Positions 45,515 to 55,126 of a stretch of 64,000 nucleotides of DNA are shown piece after piece. A program made the position numbers and the translations under genes. Every line of letters begins with the position of its first letter. Position 1 is the stretch's first letter. This DNA comes from SR1 bacterium human oral taxon HOT-345. Its GTDB lineage: Bacteria > Patescibacteriota > Gracilibacteria > Absconditabacterales > Absconditicoccaceae. The notes under the pieces are model-generated. The model did not search any database. It was not told where the DNA came from and saw nothing but the letters and a program-made list of their open reading frames with translations. The stretch lies in assembly GCA_003260355.1 (NCBI GenBank), contig MPSQ01000001.1, positions 496,001-560,000 of the forward strand. The letters are read 5' to 3'.

Positions 45515-47404
45515 CTAATGCTCTGATGCGAGTTTTCTTTTACTTCTTTCCTCCTCAACCTGCTTCATAAGCTCCTCTACTCCCAGCACATATTGCTTCT
45601 TGCTCCTAAATTCTCTGACAGAAACCTCATTTGCGGATTCTTCTTTCTCTCCAACGATGAGAATATAAGGAACTTTCATCATTTCAGCATTACGGATTTT
45701 CTTGGAGAAACTATCGTTTCCCTCATCTACCTTCACTCTAAAGCCAGCTTTTTTGAGCTGTGAAGCCACTTGGAAAGCGTAATCATTAAACTTTTCTGCG
45801 ACTGGCACGATCTGGAACTGAACCGGTGCAATCCATAGCGGAAACGCTCCTCCGAAATGCTCAATCATCACGCCCATAAACCTCTCCAAAGACCCAGAAA
45901 TCGCTCTATGAATCACCACAGGTCTCTCCTTTTCTCCTTGTTCATTGGTAAAAGAAAGATCAAATCTGACTGGGAGATTGAAATCACACTGAATCGTCGC
46001 AAGTTGCCATTCTCTACCGATCGCATCTTTGAACATAAAATCCAGTTTTGGACCGTAGAAAGCCGCCTCCCCTACTCCGATCTTGTAAGGAAGCTGATAT
46101 TTCTCAGATGCCTCTCTCAAAGCCCCCTCTGCCTGCTCCCAAACCGCATCATCTCCGAGATATTTCCCTTCTGGACCACGAATAGAAAGCCTTACTCGGT
46201 AATCATTGATCATTCCGAGGGTTGAATAGAATTTTTTGATGATTTCCACGATAGTTCCTACTTCCTCAGTAATTTGGCTCACACGGCAGAAAAGATGCCC
46301 ATCATCTTGAGTAATAGATCTCACACGAGTCAAACCAGAAAGCTGACCAGTCTTTTCATCTCTATAGACGGTTGCAGGCTCGAAATAACGAACCGGCATA
46401 TCACGATAGCTAAACTGATTATCAGCGAAAATCTGCATATGATGAGGACAGTTCATCGGCTTCATAAAGAAGTTTTCCTCCTTTCCCTTTACTCTAAAAA
46501 GCTCATCTCCAAACTTATCCGCATGCCCTGAAGTTTTGTAAAGGTCTTCTTTGGCAAGGTGAGGAGTCCATACTCTTTGATAGCCTTTATCTTTGTGAAG
46601 CTCCCAAAGGTAATCCTCAACTTCTTTTCTAATAATCATTCCATGCGGCTGCAAAAGTGGTAATCCTGATCCAACCAGCGGTGAAATGGTAAAAATTTTC
46701 AGCTTTTGACCCAAGATTCTGTGATCTCTTTTTTTGGCTTCTTCAAGAAGGGTTTGATATTTTTGAAGCTCTTCTTTGGTATCAAATGCTAAACCATAGA
46801 CTCTAACCATCATCACATTATCAGAATTTCCTCTTCGGTACGCCCCTGCGAGTTTATCAAGTTTGAAAGCCTTGCTATCAAGCTCTTTGGTGTTTTCCAC
46901 ATGCGGACCTTCACACATATCAAGGAATGTAATGAACTTCCCAGCAAACTTTTCAGGGAACTTTTCCTGCAAATACGCAGTTACCTTTTCATAATACTCA
47001 CGATAAGATGGGTCTATTCCCTTGAGTAAGGCATCTTTCGCACCCTCCACGATTGTATTGGCATAGAAGGTAATTTCCTCTCCTGCTGCCGCAAATTCGC
47101 TTCTCATCTCTTCTTTGTATTGCTGCTTCATCAACTCAGTAACGAGTTTTTTTGATTCCGCATCAGAAAGCGAAAAAAGAACGAAATCCTGATTTTCTTT
47201 CACGATTTTTTCCATCTGATTTTGGATCTTTTTCAAATCCTCCTCCTTGATCTGCTTTTCAGAGCTAAAGAGAAAGTCATAATAAAATCCGTTATCAATC
47301 GCAGGTCCGATCGCAACTTCCACATCTCGTTGCTGCTCTCTCTGCACCGCCTGTGCAAGGATATGCGAGAGCGAATGCCTTTTTTTGAGTAATGCTTGTT
47401 CCAT
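45515..47404 (-). CDS. thrS: Threonyl-tRNA synthetase lacking the TGS domain
   Basis: This class II synthetase charges tRNA-Thr. The 629-residue protein starts directly with the editing (SAD) domain: HSLSHILAQAVQ with the HxxxH pair at residues 10-14, and the second editing motif FLDMCEGPHVENT near residue 162. The TGS domain of about 60 residues found in most ThrRS is absent. The catalytic core has motif 2 (VRYFEPATVYRDE), the zinc Cys in MNCPHHMQ, and motif 3 HRAISGSLERFMGVMIEHFGG, followed by the anticodon-binding domain (VPVAEKFNDYAFQVASQLK). It has no UGA codon in 629 codons although it holds about 40 glycines. A long structured leader and its own promoter precede it. Confidence 0.96.
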   Translation of the reverse strand: MEQALLKKRHSLSHILAQAVQREQQRDVEVAIGPAIDNGFYYDFLFSSEKQIKEEDLKKIQNQMEKIVKENQDFVLFSLSDAESKKLVTELMKQQYKEEMRSEFAAAGEEITFYANTIVEGAKDALLKGIDPSYREYYEKVTAYLQEKFPEKFAGKFITFLDMCEGPHVENTKELDSKAFKLDKLAGAYRRGNSDNVMMVRVYGLAFDTKEELQKYQTLLEEAKKRDHRILGQKLKIFTISPLVGSGLPLLQPHGMIIRKEVEDYLWELHKDKGYQRVWTPHLAKEDLYKTSGHADKFGDELFRVKGKEENFFMKPMNCPHHMQIFADNQFSYRDMPVRYFEPATVYRDEKTGQLSGLTRVRSITQDDGHLFCRVSQITEEVGTIVEIIKKFYSTLGMINDYRVRLSIRGPEGKYLGDDAVWEQAEGALREASEKYQLPYKIGVGEAAFYGPKLDFMFKDAIGREWQLATIQCDFNLPVRFDLSFTNEQGEKERPVVIHRAISGSLERFMGVMIEHFGGAFPLWIAPVQFQIVPVAEKFNDYAFQVASQLKKAGFRVKVDEGNDSFSKKIRNAEMMKVPYILIVGEKEESANEVSVREFRSKKQYVLGVEELMKQVEEERSKRKLASEH

Positions 47405-47448
47405 TTTGCTGATTATAAAGAATAAAAACTACCTTCTTCCCTAAAGAA

Positions 47449-47474
47449 AAACTCCTGCAACCAGGCAAGAGTTT
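47449..47474 (-). promoter_or_regulatory. Terminator-like hairpin in the thrS leader (possible attenuator)
   Basis: On the minus strand AAACTC-T-TGC pairs with GCA-G-GAGTTT (loop CTGGTT), followed by TTTTTCTTT, 45 bases before the thrS ATG. A second pairing region (about 47483-47545, with CCGA/TCGG and GACTAC/GTAG stems) lies upstream in the same leader. No T-box consensus sequence was found. Confidence 0.5.
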
Positions 47475-47581
47475 CTAGAGTATTGAACTACTACGAAAAC
47501 CTTGCCGAATTAGTCGGTTGTCGTGCTCGTTGTAGTCGTAAGCTGTTGCATACTCAAAGGAAAGAACATAAATCTGACTTT

Positions 47582-47609
47582 AGTTTAGGATTTTTGATAG
47601 TTATTGCAA
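47582..47609 (-). promoter_or_regulatory. Promoter of thrS with a ~170-base leader
   Basis: Minus strand: TTGCAA (47604-47609), 16-base spacer, TAAACT (47582-47587). The expected transcript starts near 47575, giving an unusually long 5' leader for this window. Confidence 0.5.
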
Positions 47610-47620
47610 GAGAAAATAAT

Positions 47621-47653
47621 AAAAAATCCTGACTACTCATTCAGTAATCAGGA
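47621..47653 (-). terminator. Terminator of the 65-residue protein gene
   Basis: On the minus strand a 10-base stem (47644-47653 with 47627-47636; core TCCTGA/TCAGGA, loop TGAATGA) is followed by TTTTTTATT. Confidence 0.75.
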
Positions 47654-47708
47654 CTTTAAGGAATACTTTTGACTTACCATTGACTTTTTGCAAAGGTCAC
47701 GCTGTTTT

Positions 47709-47906
47709 TTAACGGAAGATGAGGATTGTTCCTCCCTCTTCAGGAGTGATCATTGCAACTACTTCATGGGTAGGATTTACTTCCAATAAGGCACTAATAA
47801 GCGTTGCTAACTCTTCGCTACTCTTCCACCGGATATGTGCGACCTTTCCATATACTGCAAAACTTTTGACCAAATAATGATCTTTCGGAACTTCTAGAAT
47901 TTCCAT
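47709..47906 (-). CDS. Small protein of unknown function, 65 residues
   Basis: This complete small frame runs from ATG 47904-47906 to TAA 47709-47711, with a balanced composition (MEILEVPKDHYLVKSFAVYG, a helix EELATLISALLEVNP, ending GGTILIFR). It has its own terminator just downstream, which supports expression. No family recognised. It has no UGA codon, but few glycines. It lies alone between the thrS promoter and the ncRNA region. Confidence 0.6.
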   Translation of the reverse strand: MEILEVPKDHYLVKSFAVYGKVAHIRWKSSEELATLISALLEVNPTHEVVAMITPEEGGTILIFR

Positions 47907-48003
47907 ACTACTTTATTTTTACGTTGTTTGACTTTTGTTTTTTTGTATTATATCTACATAATATAAAATGTCAAGCTTAAATAAAAAAGAAGATCAGATT
48001 TTT

Positions 48004-48031
48004 TTGATTTATTTTTTTTTTGAGTTATACT
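48004..48031 (+). promoter_or_regulatory. Promoter of the structured ncRNA
   Basis: TTGATT (48004-48009), 16-base spacer, TATACT (48026-48031). The predicted start (about 48038) coincides with the first pairing base of the RNA. Confidence 0.65.
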
Positions 48032-48037
48032 TGAGTC

Positions 48038-48294
48038 AACATCATCACTTAAGACAAGGTTTCTACTACACACCCTTGCAAAATAGGTGACGATGTTGGT
48101 GGTATTCCACCTTAAAACGCTCTCCAGACCCACTACCCAATACGGTCGGACAGCATATTACTAGAGGTCTTGATATTTGTTTATATGCTCGGTAATAAGT
48201 AATTGAAATCTGAATTACTTGCTACCGATTGTATGAAATCGGGATCAGGACCTCTAGCAAGAGGCTCTGAATGGTATTTCCTTCAGAGTTTTTC
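48038..48294 (+). ncRNA. Structured non-coding RNA of unknown family, about 255 nt
   Basis: Between two minus-strand genes lies a stretch with its own promoter and terminator but no plausible frame. It can fold into a closing stem (CAACATC 48037-48043 with GATGTTG 48092-48098), a small hairpin GGTGG-TATT-CCACC (48098-48111), and a 14-pair stem (48161-48174 with 48244-48257, core CTAGAGGTC/GACCTCTAG). That stem encloses a second long stem (48190-48204 with 48213-48227). The transcript ends in a Rho-independent hairpin (48265-48288). I looked for RNase P, tmRNA and SRP hallmarks and did not find them. A 6S-like regulator is conceivable from the long rod shape, but this is a guess. Confidence 0.6.
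48265..48293 (+). terminator. Terminator of the structured ncRNA
   Basis: CTCTGAA (48265-48271) pairs with TTCAGAG (48282-48288), loop TGGTATTTCC, then TTTTTC. Confidence 0.85.
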
Positions 48295-48352
48295 TTTATT
48301 TAGAAAAATATCCCGTAGCAAAGACGGGATTTTCTTGATCAACATCTCCTAT

Positions 48353-49120
48353 CTAATGAGTATGTTCTGCAAAATGTGCTAATGCATAGGTAATTAAGAT
48401 AGCAACAACGAAAATCACAACCTGAACGAGAGAAAATTTCAGATTTTCGTTATGCTTATTAACCTCTGGTATTAAATCGGTTCCCGCTATATATACGAAC
48501 ATTCCAAGAGAAATTGGAAGCAGGATCATCTCAATATCATGTGCAAAATGCCCAATACTGAGCGTAATCACTACTCCAATAACTGCACTTAATGCCGTCA
48601 GAAAATTGAGGAGTAGTGCTTTCTTTTTTTCATAGCCTCCATGCACCAAAATAGCATAATCTCAGAGTTCTTGAGGAACTTCATGCATTAGGATGGCTAG
48701 AGATGTAGCAATTCCCGTCGGAATAGAAACGAGGAAGCCTGCACCAACAACCATACCATCCATTAAATTATGGATAAAATCTCCTAAAAGGCTCATTTTA
48801 GCGAAGGTATGTGGATGTGCTTTGTCTGGGCTATGATGACAATGATTCCAATGAAGAACTTTCTCAGTCAATAAGCCGATAAGCACTCCAAAGATAATCC
48901 AAAGTCCGATAATTTGTGGGTTTTCTCCTTCTCGATGCTCAATAATTTCTGGCAGAAAGTGAAAAAAGGCATTTCCGAGCATTGTTGCCGCGGCAAATGC
49001 CACGAGAGCAACGATAACCTTTTCTCATAAGCCTTTTTTTGCTCCAAGGAAAACGATCCCAAGGAGTGAACAAAACGAAATTATAACAGCACTTACTATT
49101 GAATAGATCCAGACTTCCAT
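48353..49120 (-). CDS. ZIP-family metal transporter
   Basis: ZIP proteins import divalent metals such as zinc or iron. The 255-residue product has eight hydrophobic helices. The metal-site helices TM4 and TM5 are recognisable: [20 protein letters not shown] (HNxxDG) and [18 protein letters not shown] (HExPQE-G; the Gly is UGA). The loop between TM3 and TM4 is His-rich ([17 protein letters not shown]), as expected for metal capture, and the C-terminus is also His-rich (HFAEHTH). Standard-code reading would split it and lose the first membrane helix. The ATG is preceded by AAGGA. The 49121-49350 gap upstream holds no recognisable gene. Confidence 0.92.
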
Positions 49121-49350
49121 CTTTCCTTTTTTATAATGGATAAAAAACAGTATTTTACTTGTGTTGGTTTATCTTACAAAAGAGGAAAAGAAAATCAAGT
49201 CAAATGCTTTTCTAATAACATTTGATTAGATGAAGAATCCTAGCTCTCAGCTGGCATAGAATGTTTTACTAAAACTCAGTTAAGCAGTGCTATTCTTTGG
49301 AGCTTTACTCCCTGGCAAGAGGCTTACTCTATAACAAGGCTGCTCTAGCT

Positions 49351-50358
49351 CTAGAATGAGTCAATAGTAAAGAGATGAATAAGAAGCTGGTTATAAAGCC
49401 ATTTTTTATCTGGAGTAAGTTCAGGGTTTACCATATCACGTATGATTTTTATGAAAGGGACTTGATATTTCTTTTTTCCATACTGCTTAAAGATACTATC
49501 TATAACTCATGCGACCTTTCTGAACTGAGCTTGATCTTCTGCACTAGGTTCATAGGGTTGAACTTTAGGGATCGCTTTGGGATCTGGGGTGATGCCGGTT
49601 AATTTGATGTATTGTTCTCTATCCAAAACCACGAAGGCGTCCATTACTCTTGTTCTCGCTCCTCTATCAAGTGTTTTCCCCTCATACACCATCGCAGTAC
49701 TTGCTCCGGCATCGAGCGAAAGTGCATTCCAGCATCAGAATTCTTTTTTTAGATAGGCTGGAAGATTTCGGATGCTACTTGCACCAACAACTCCCATATA
49801 AATCGTAGTTCAATCTTCCGTAGAGCAGATAAAATTCCTATTTGCATTTCCTGCCATTTTTTTGTCAATATAATTGACGAATCCTTGCACAACATCATCT
49901 CCTTCAAGCAAGAGCACTGGGAAATTTCCAATTCCAAAATAAATATCATCTAATCTATCCTTGTTGAGATTACTTCGAAGTCCGACATCACTTTCTCATG
50001 AATTTCTCTGTACAAAAAATGGATTTCCCTGTTTATCAAAGGAAAATATCATTCTAATACTCGTATCTCCTCGGAATCTACTCCAATCTTTACCATTTCC
50101 AAGGAACACTCTCTCAGAAATAGTATGCGTCAGTCTTTTCCCGTCGATTTTACAAGAGGAATAATCATCCGGACAGAAGAATGCACCGTTAATTGCCGTA
50201 TCTCCGCCAACGTTTTTTGCGAGCTGCTCGGTTGTTGCTCCTCCGTCCTTAGCGGGAGATGCTACGACAAAATGCTCCCCGTCCAATACGACTTTTATCA
50301 CCCTAATCGGTCTGCCTCCTCTTTTTTCTATCAAGAGTTCCTTGTAAGCAAAGCTCAT
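49351..50358 (-). CDS. NAGPA-like phosphodiester glycosidase domain protein
   Basis: The 335-residue protein matches the phosphodiester glycosidase/DUF2233 fold (PF09992). It has AINGAFFCPDDYSS near residue 53, RSNLNKDRLDDIYFGIGNFP, an internal RNFICSTEDGTTIYMGVV, and the C-terminal signature WNALSLDAGASTAMVYEG near residue 210, where the family has SLDGGGSTT. Family members cleave phosphodiester-linked sugars, as in mannose-6-phosphate uncovering enzyme, or act on bacterial envelope polymers. No signal peptide is seen, which is odd for an envelope enzyme. Two UGA codons encode Gly. Stop TAG at 49351-49353. Its target is unknown. Confidence 0.75.
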
Positions 50359-50472
50359 ATTTACTAGACAAAAAAATCAGAATATTCAGCACATAATCAG
50401 CATTTTTATTGATTTCATTGATCTTAGCGAGAAAAAAATAAAAGTTCCTTATAGTAGGTTAGGTGAGTTTTT

Positions 50473-50931
50473 TTAGTATTCCTCGTTCTCTTTGGTATTT
50501 TCTTTGATTACTTTTTTGATATCGCTGAGTTTATAGCCTTTTCTCATTAGTTTTTGAATAATCTCAAAGCCGTCTGTTCCTCTTTTTTTATAATTTCTAA
50601 TCTCTCTCTGAATACCTTGCAAAATTCCTTCCTGAATATCCTCTGCATACTTATCAGACAACTTATTAAGGAGCTGCTTATCGATTCCTTTTAATTCAAG
50701 TTTTTTCTTGATAATAAAAAGTGGTTTTCACTTTTTCATTACCTCGCTATTGAGATAACTTTCTGCAAAAAGGAGATCGTTTACAAAATTTTCAGACTTT
50801 AATTTTTCCAAGGTTCTCAAAACTATTTCTGAATCATATCCCTGCTGATAAAGCTTTATTCTCAGTTCCTTCTCTGTCTTTGGATATTTAGTAATAATCC
50901 CAATTGCATATTCATAACAGCTTTTTCCCAT
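50473..50931 (-). CDS. recX: RecX-like regulatory protein
   Basis: RecX proteins bind along RecA filaments and modulate recombination. The 152-residue product is made of the usual three-helix repeats: YEYAIGIITKYPKTEKELRIKLYQQGYDS, the next starting RTLEKLKSENFVNDLLFAESYL (the family has FxDDxxFAxxxV), then GKPLFIIKKKLELKGIDKQL and YKKRGTDGFEIIQKLMRKGY. The Gly of the KKGKP segment is UGA. recA itself is not in the window. I chose ATG 50929-50931; a TTG at 50950-50952 would add seven residues. A terminator of the preceding gene lies just upstream. Confidence 0.8.
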
Positions 50932-50954
50932 GATGAACGATAAAGATGGCAATA

Positions 50955-50980
50955 AAACAAAAGTCTGCTAATGGGCAGAC
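50955..50980 (-). terminator. Terminator before recX
   Basis: On the minus strand GTCTGC (50975-50980) pairs with GCAGAC (50963-50968), loop CCATTA, followed by TTTTGTTTT; it closes the 51008 gene. Confidence 0.7.
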
Positions 50981-51007
50981 CTTCTCTTATAATTATGAAA
51001 GGAAATT

Positions 51008-51586
51008 TTACAATTTTCCAAGCAAGTCGTCTAGTTTTTGCTCTTGGTCTGCCTTGACCTCCTGAGCCATTTTTTCTCTTCCCATCGTGTCCCTTACAGC
51101 ATTTCGTTTTTTCAATCTCATTTCTCTCTCTGCATCGATTGCTCATTGTTCAGACTCTGCCTCTTCTTCTTTTTTTAAGATTTGGATATTCATCTGCTCT
51201 TCAATATAGATTTCGTAGAGTCTCAACATTTGGAAGGATCGAAGCTCAGAAATCGTCTTTACTACACTCTGATCTCAACTCTTTACTGCGATGTAGAGCT
51301 CATATGCGTCTTTATCAGTATTAAGCTTAAGTTCATAATCGCTAGAAAATGACCCGGCTACTAAACGTTGGAGCAACGCCCAATCAAAATCATCTCCCAA
51401 TTCCTCAGGGGTCGAAAAGGGAATATACTCAAAATTGGTAAGGTACTCTTTGAATCGGATTTGGTCTTGGATTCCTCATTGGATCGGACCATATCGCTTT
51501 TCGTATTTTTCTACAATTTCCTTTTTGTCTGGCTTTTCTCTCATTTCATCAACAAAAGCCTGAAAGTTAAAAAGCATCGTATCCAT
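51008..51586 (-). CDS. Soluble helical protein of unknown function, 192 residues
   Basis: The sequence begins MDTMLFNFQAFVDEMREKPD, continues with a mixed helical domain (KEIVEKYEKRYGPIQ-GG, FEYIPFSTPEELGDDFDWAL), and ends in a long charged helix likely to form a coiled coil (QILKKEEEAESEQ-G-AIDAEREMRLKKRNAVRD). Three UGA glycines occur, two in otherwise helical stretches. I recognise no family. It has neither signal peptide nor membrane helix. It sits between a small membrane protein gene (upstream on the same strand) and recX, with a terminator after it. Confidence 0.7.
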
Positions 51587-51709
51587 GAATATAAAGATAA
51601 AAAATCTGATTCTCTCTAGTAAGATGTTTTTCTTATAGTAAATTTGTAAAGAAATGCAAGATGAAATTTTCCCTGCTTTTCTCTGCAAAAATTTTCAAAT
51701 GAAAAGTAG

Positions 51710-52099
51710 TTATTCTAATTTCTCTTGGATATAAGCTTTTCGCTCTTCTCGAGGTGTTTTCTTCTCTTCTCATGGCTTCTCGGATATGGAGTCAGACTTT
51801 TCAGTCTGTTTTTTGAAGGCGATGATTAATTCTCAATCGCTAAGGATATTATTTTCGTGGGAAAGGAAAAATTTTGCATGATCAGAATTAAGGTATTTGA
51901 GCTGATAATTTTTGATATAGTCCATCTCCTCTTCGACACTAGCGGTCTGAGCTTTGATCGTGACGGTATTTTCGATGATAGTCGTATAGTTTACCAAAAT
52001 TTGTGCAGCCATCAACATAAGAACGATATTTATAACCAATAGTCCTCGTTTTATGAGTGTTCCATAGCGTTTAACTTGATCTTTTATCCAGGGTATCAT
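51710..52099 (-). CDS. Small single-pass membrane protein, FtsB/DivIC-like
   Basis: The 129-residue protein has a basic N-terminus, one membrane helix (about residues 20-38, LLVINIVLMLMAAQILV), a short coiled-coil (NTVTIKAQTASVEEEMDYIK) and the segment YLNSDHAKFFLSHENNILSD-G-ELIIAF, which resembles the end of FtsB/DivIC septum proteins (yxxxxAxxxLgxxxpGExvi). The C-terminal tail is highly charged. FtsB/DivIC forms a complex with FtsL and FtsQ at the division septum. The match rests on size, topology and this short segment only. Two UGA glycines. It is divergent from mutL. Confidence 0.5.
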
Positions 52100-52131
52100 A
52101 AGATTTTTCTGCTATCACTAAAGTAAATCTC

Positions 52132-52159
52132 TTGATAATATTCTTAAAGTTTGTATAGT
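52132..52159 (+). promoter_or_regulatory. Promoter of mutL
   Basis: TTGATA (52132-52137), 16-base spacer, TATAGT (52154-52159), 62 bases before the ATG. A copy of the common decamer (52194-52203) lies between promoter and ATG. Confidence 0.5.
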
Positions 52160-52221
52160 CTTTACTATTGTTTTTTGCTTTCAAAAAGCAAGATCAGATT
52201 TTTGTTTTTCTTTCTAAAGTT

Positions 52222-54042
52222 ATGAGCATTCATAAGTTACCAGATTTTGTCATTAATAGGCTTAAAGCCTGAGAAGTTGTTCAAAGACCAGCTTCTTTAC
52301 TCAAAGAATTGGTGGAAAATTCCCTTGATGCAGGAGCTACTGAGCTGATTATTACGATCAATGATGGTGGAAAATCCTTTCTTTCTCTCCAAGATAATGG
52401 TTGTGGAATTGAGCTTTCTGATATGGATCTCCTGCTTGAAAGGTATGCAACCTCTAAAATTGATTCAGAGCAAGACCTTTTTTCTTTGAAGAGTTATGGA
52501 TTTCGTGGAGAAGCATTGGCAAGTATTGCGGAAGTCAGCAAAATCTCAGTTTTGACCAAGACAAAATATGCAGAAATCTGAACCAAACTTGTGCGTCGTG
52601 GAAATGAAAACGTGATCAAACATCTCGGAGTTCCTTTTGAACATGGGACTTTGATTACGGTTGAAGATTTGTTTTATAATGTCCCAGCAAGGCTGAAATT
52701 TCTCAAGTCAGCGCAAACCGAATTTTATTATTGCTACAATTATTTTGTAGATATTGCCCTTTATCACTATGATAAGGCCTTTATCTTGAAGAAGAATGAT
52801 AAACTGGTCTTCGATCTCAAGCCAGCTCGTGATTTACAAAGCAGAATTTTGGATCTTTTCAAAAAAGACTGGTGAGAAAAACTCATTCCTCTTGCTCAAA
52901 AATTTGAAAAACTGGAAATTTCTGGAGTAGTTTCTGATGCATCGCTTCGTTTTGGTTCTGGTGAAAATATCAAAATTTATGTGAATGAGCGTCCCATCCA
53001 AGATAAAATCATTAGGAAAGCTCTCATGGATGCTTATGCAAGACAGATCACACCTGGGGAATATCCGATGGCAATTTTGATGTTCAAGATAGAACCAAGT
53101 GAGGTGGACGTGAATGTGCATCCTGCGAAATTACAGGTTAAATTTGCTGATTCTCAGATGATTTATCAAGTCGTCTATCAGACAATTTCTGAACTTTTGG
53201 GGAAACATAAGATTTGATTCGTCGGATCAGAGTTTTTTCAATGAAAAGGCACAGCTTCTCGTCCATCTTTTCCTCAATCTTCCGCGTTTCCGTCTCAGAA
53301 GCCAGATTTTTCAGCTTTTTTGACAGCGGAAGAAAAAGGGAGTGAAAAGTCAGATTTTTTCTCTCCATGAATTGGTGGAAGAAAAGTAGAAAATGAAACA
53401 CTTTTTGGGCTATGAGGAAATCAAATTTCTCAGTTTGGATCGCTAGATGCGGAACAGCATCAGGAGCAGTTTTATTTTCACAAAGATATTGGGGAATATC
53501 AAATCTTAGGTCAGCTTTGGAATATGTACATTGCATTACAGGCAGATACAGCGCTTTACCTCATTGATCAGCATGCTTTAGCGGAGAGAATCGCTTTTGA
53601 AAAGATGAAAACTTCTCAAGATTTGACATCTGAAAGTTTACTTCAGCCTTTGAAATTTGAAGTAACGCAGATTGCTCATTTAGAGCAGAAAATCGAAGAA
53701 CTTAATCAACTTGGCTTTGAAATTTCTCTTCTCTCTGAAAATGTAATTGTGATCTATGCGATTCCAAAGGTATTTGTCCAGTATCCAGTAGATATGTGAG
53801 TTTTACTAAATCACGTTTTGTATCTTGAAGAAATCACTTTTGATCATCTTTTGGATGGGGTCTATGCAACGAAAGCCTGCAAAGCATCGATTAAAGCTGG
53901 ACATAAACTTTCCTATCTCCAGATGCAACAACTCGTTCAAGATGGATTTGAATTTATCCCTGGGATGTTCGTTTGTCAGCACGGAAGACCGTTTTTTGTG
54001 AAGATGGATAAGAAGCATATTGATGGGCTTTTTGATAGATAA
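52222..54042 (+). CDS. mutL: DNA mismatch repair protein MutL
   Basis: MutL links mismatch recognition by MutS to strand nicking. The 606-residue protein has the GHKL ATPase domain: INRLKA-G-EVVQRPASLLKE (G is UGA at 52270-52272), LVENSLDAGATE, LQDNGCGI and SYGFRGEALASI. The transducer domain has NERPIQDKIIRKALMDAY and DVNVHPAKLQVKF. A low-complexity linker leads to a C-terminal endonuclease-type domain: DQHALAERIAFEKM (consensus DQHAxxERIxYE) plus ACKASIKAGHKL and VCQHGRPFF near the end. It probably nicks DNA itself, as in organisms without MutH. MutS is not in the window. It ends 4 bases from the convergent murB stop. Confidence 0.95.
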
Positions 54043-54046
54043 GATG

Positions 54047-55084
54047 CTAACAATAGATTACTTCTGGCTCGAGATGGATTTCAAATTTTTTGAAAACTGC
54101 ATCTTGCACTTTTTCTGCAAAAGCTTTGACCTCAGCTCAGGTTCCTCAAAGATTGATCAAAATTAATGCGTGTTGATCAGAGATTTTTATGTTTCCCTCT
54201 TGGTATCCTTTGAGTCCACAGAGTTCTATGAGCTGTCCAGCTGCGAGTTTCATCCTTTCGTCAGGCTGTAGAAAAGCTTTTAATTCAGGATGTTTTTTTT
54301 GAAGAGCCTCCCGCTGAGGAAGTCAGATTTCTGGGTTTTTAAAATAACTTCCAGCTGTTCAGACAACTCTCCAGTCCGGGAGCTTTCTCTCTCTGATTTT
54401 AGCAATCGTCTGAGTCAGGATTTTGAGCTTTTGAACGGGATCGAGTTCGTCAAAAGCAAGATGCTGTGCTGAGAACTCCTTCTGAATATCTCAGTACTCC
54501 ACATTAAAATCATAGCCTTCTTTGATTTTTTTTAGGGAGAAGACACAATGCGTGATAATAAAGTTTTCTTTGAGTTCCTCTTTGAAGATGCTTTTGCGAT
54601 AGCCAAATTTACATTCCTCATTCGTGAGTTTCTGAATGCTCTTAGTCTGCGTATTAACGCCGATGACCTCATATAATGCGTTTGATGCTTCTTGACCATA
54701 GGCTCAAACGTTAGAAACCGCACTTGTCCCAACTTTTCACGGGATGGAAATCAGATTTTCAATTCCTCACCATCTCTTTTCAATACTATAGCGAACGAAG
54801 TCATCTCGATCTTCGCCAGCTCCTACTTGAACAAGCACCTGATCATCAGTTTCATTCAGAATTTTAATCCCTTTGATAGCCATTTTCGCTACTACTCCGT
54901 CAAAAAAATCTGAAGTAAAAAGCGTATTGCTTCCTCATCAAAGAATCCAATGCTTTTCTGCGTTCCACTCAGCCGTTTCTAAGAGTTGGAGTAATTGATA
55001 GGTACTCTCTATTTCGACGAAGTATTTGGCTTTGCAGACGACTTGCAGCGTGTTATAAGGTTTGAGATCAATATTTTTCTTCAT
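54047..55084 (-). CDS. murB: UDP-N-acetylenolpyruvoylglucosamine reductase MurB (type I)
   Basis: MurB makes UDP-MurNAc, the first committed sugar of peptidoglycan, with NADPH and FAD. The 345-residue protein has the FAD-binding signature LGGGSNTLFTSDFFDG near residue 46; the first two Gly are consecutive UGA codons at 54935-54940. It also has GIENLISIPGKVGTSAVSNV, GAYGQEA, FGYRKSIFKE, the catalytic-Ser segment GTAGSYFKNPEIG near residue 240, MKLAAGQLIELCGLKG and the final Glu-bearing LEPEVIY. The E. coli-like length and presence of the extra loop mark it as type I. Its presence shows that the organism keeps peptidoglycan precursor synthesis. It probably follows the 5'-nucleotidase gene in one transcript (42 bases apart). 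Confidence 0.95.
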
Positions 55085-55126
55085 TACAGCGTAGATAAGG
55101 AGATAAAGCTATCAAGAAAGAGAGGT

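Noticed and set aside
48038..48294. tmRNA, RNase P RNA or riboswitch identity for the structured RNA
   Set aside because: No tRNA-like ends, no RNase P core sequences, and no same-strand gene downstream to control.
49121..49350. Possible small gene upstream of the NAGPA-like gene's end
   Set aside because: All frames are short and closed by UAA/UAG even with UGA read as Gly; no homology recognised.
50862..51146. Basic 94-codon minus-strand frame over the recX/51008 junction
   Set aside because: It overlaps the ends of two better-supported genes and a terminator in another register.
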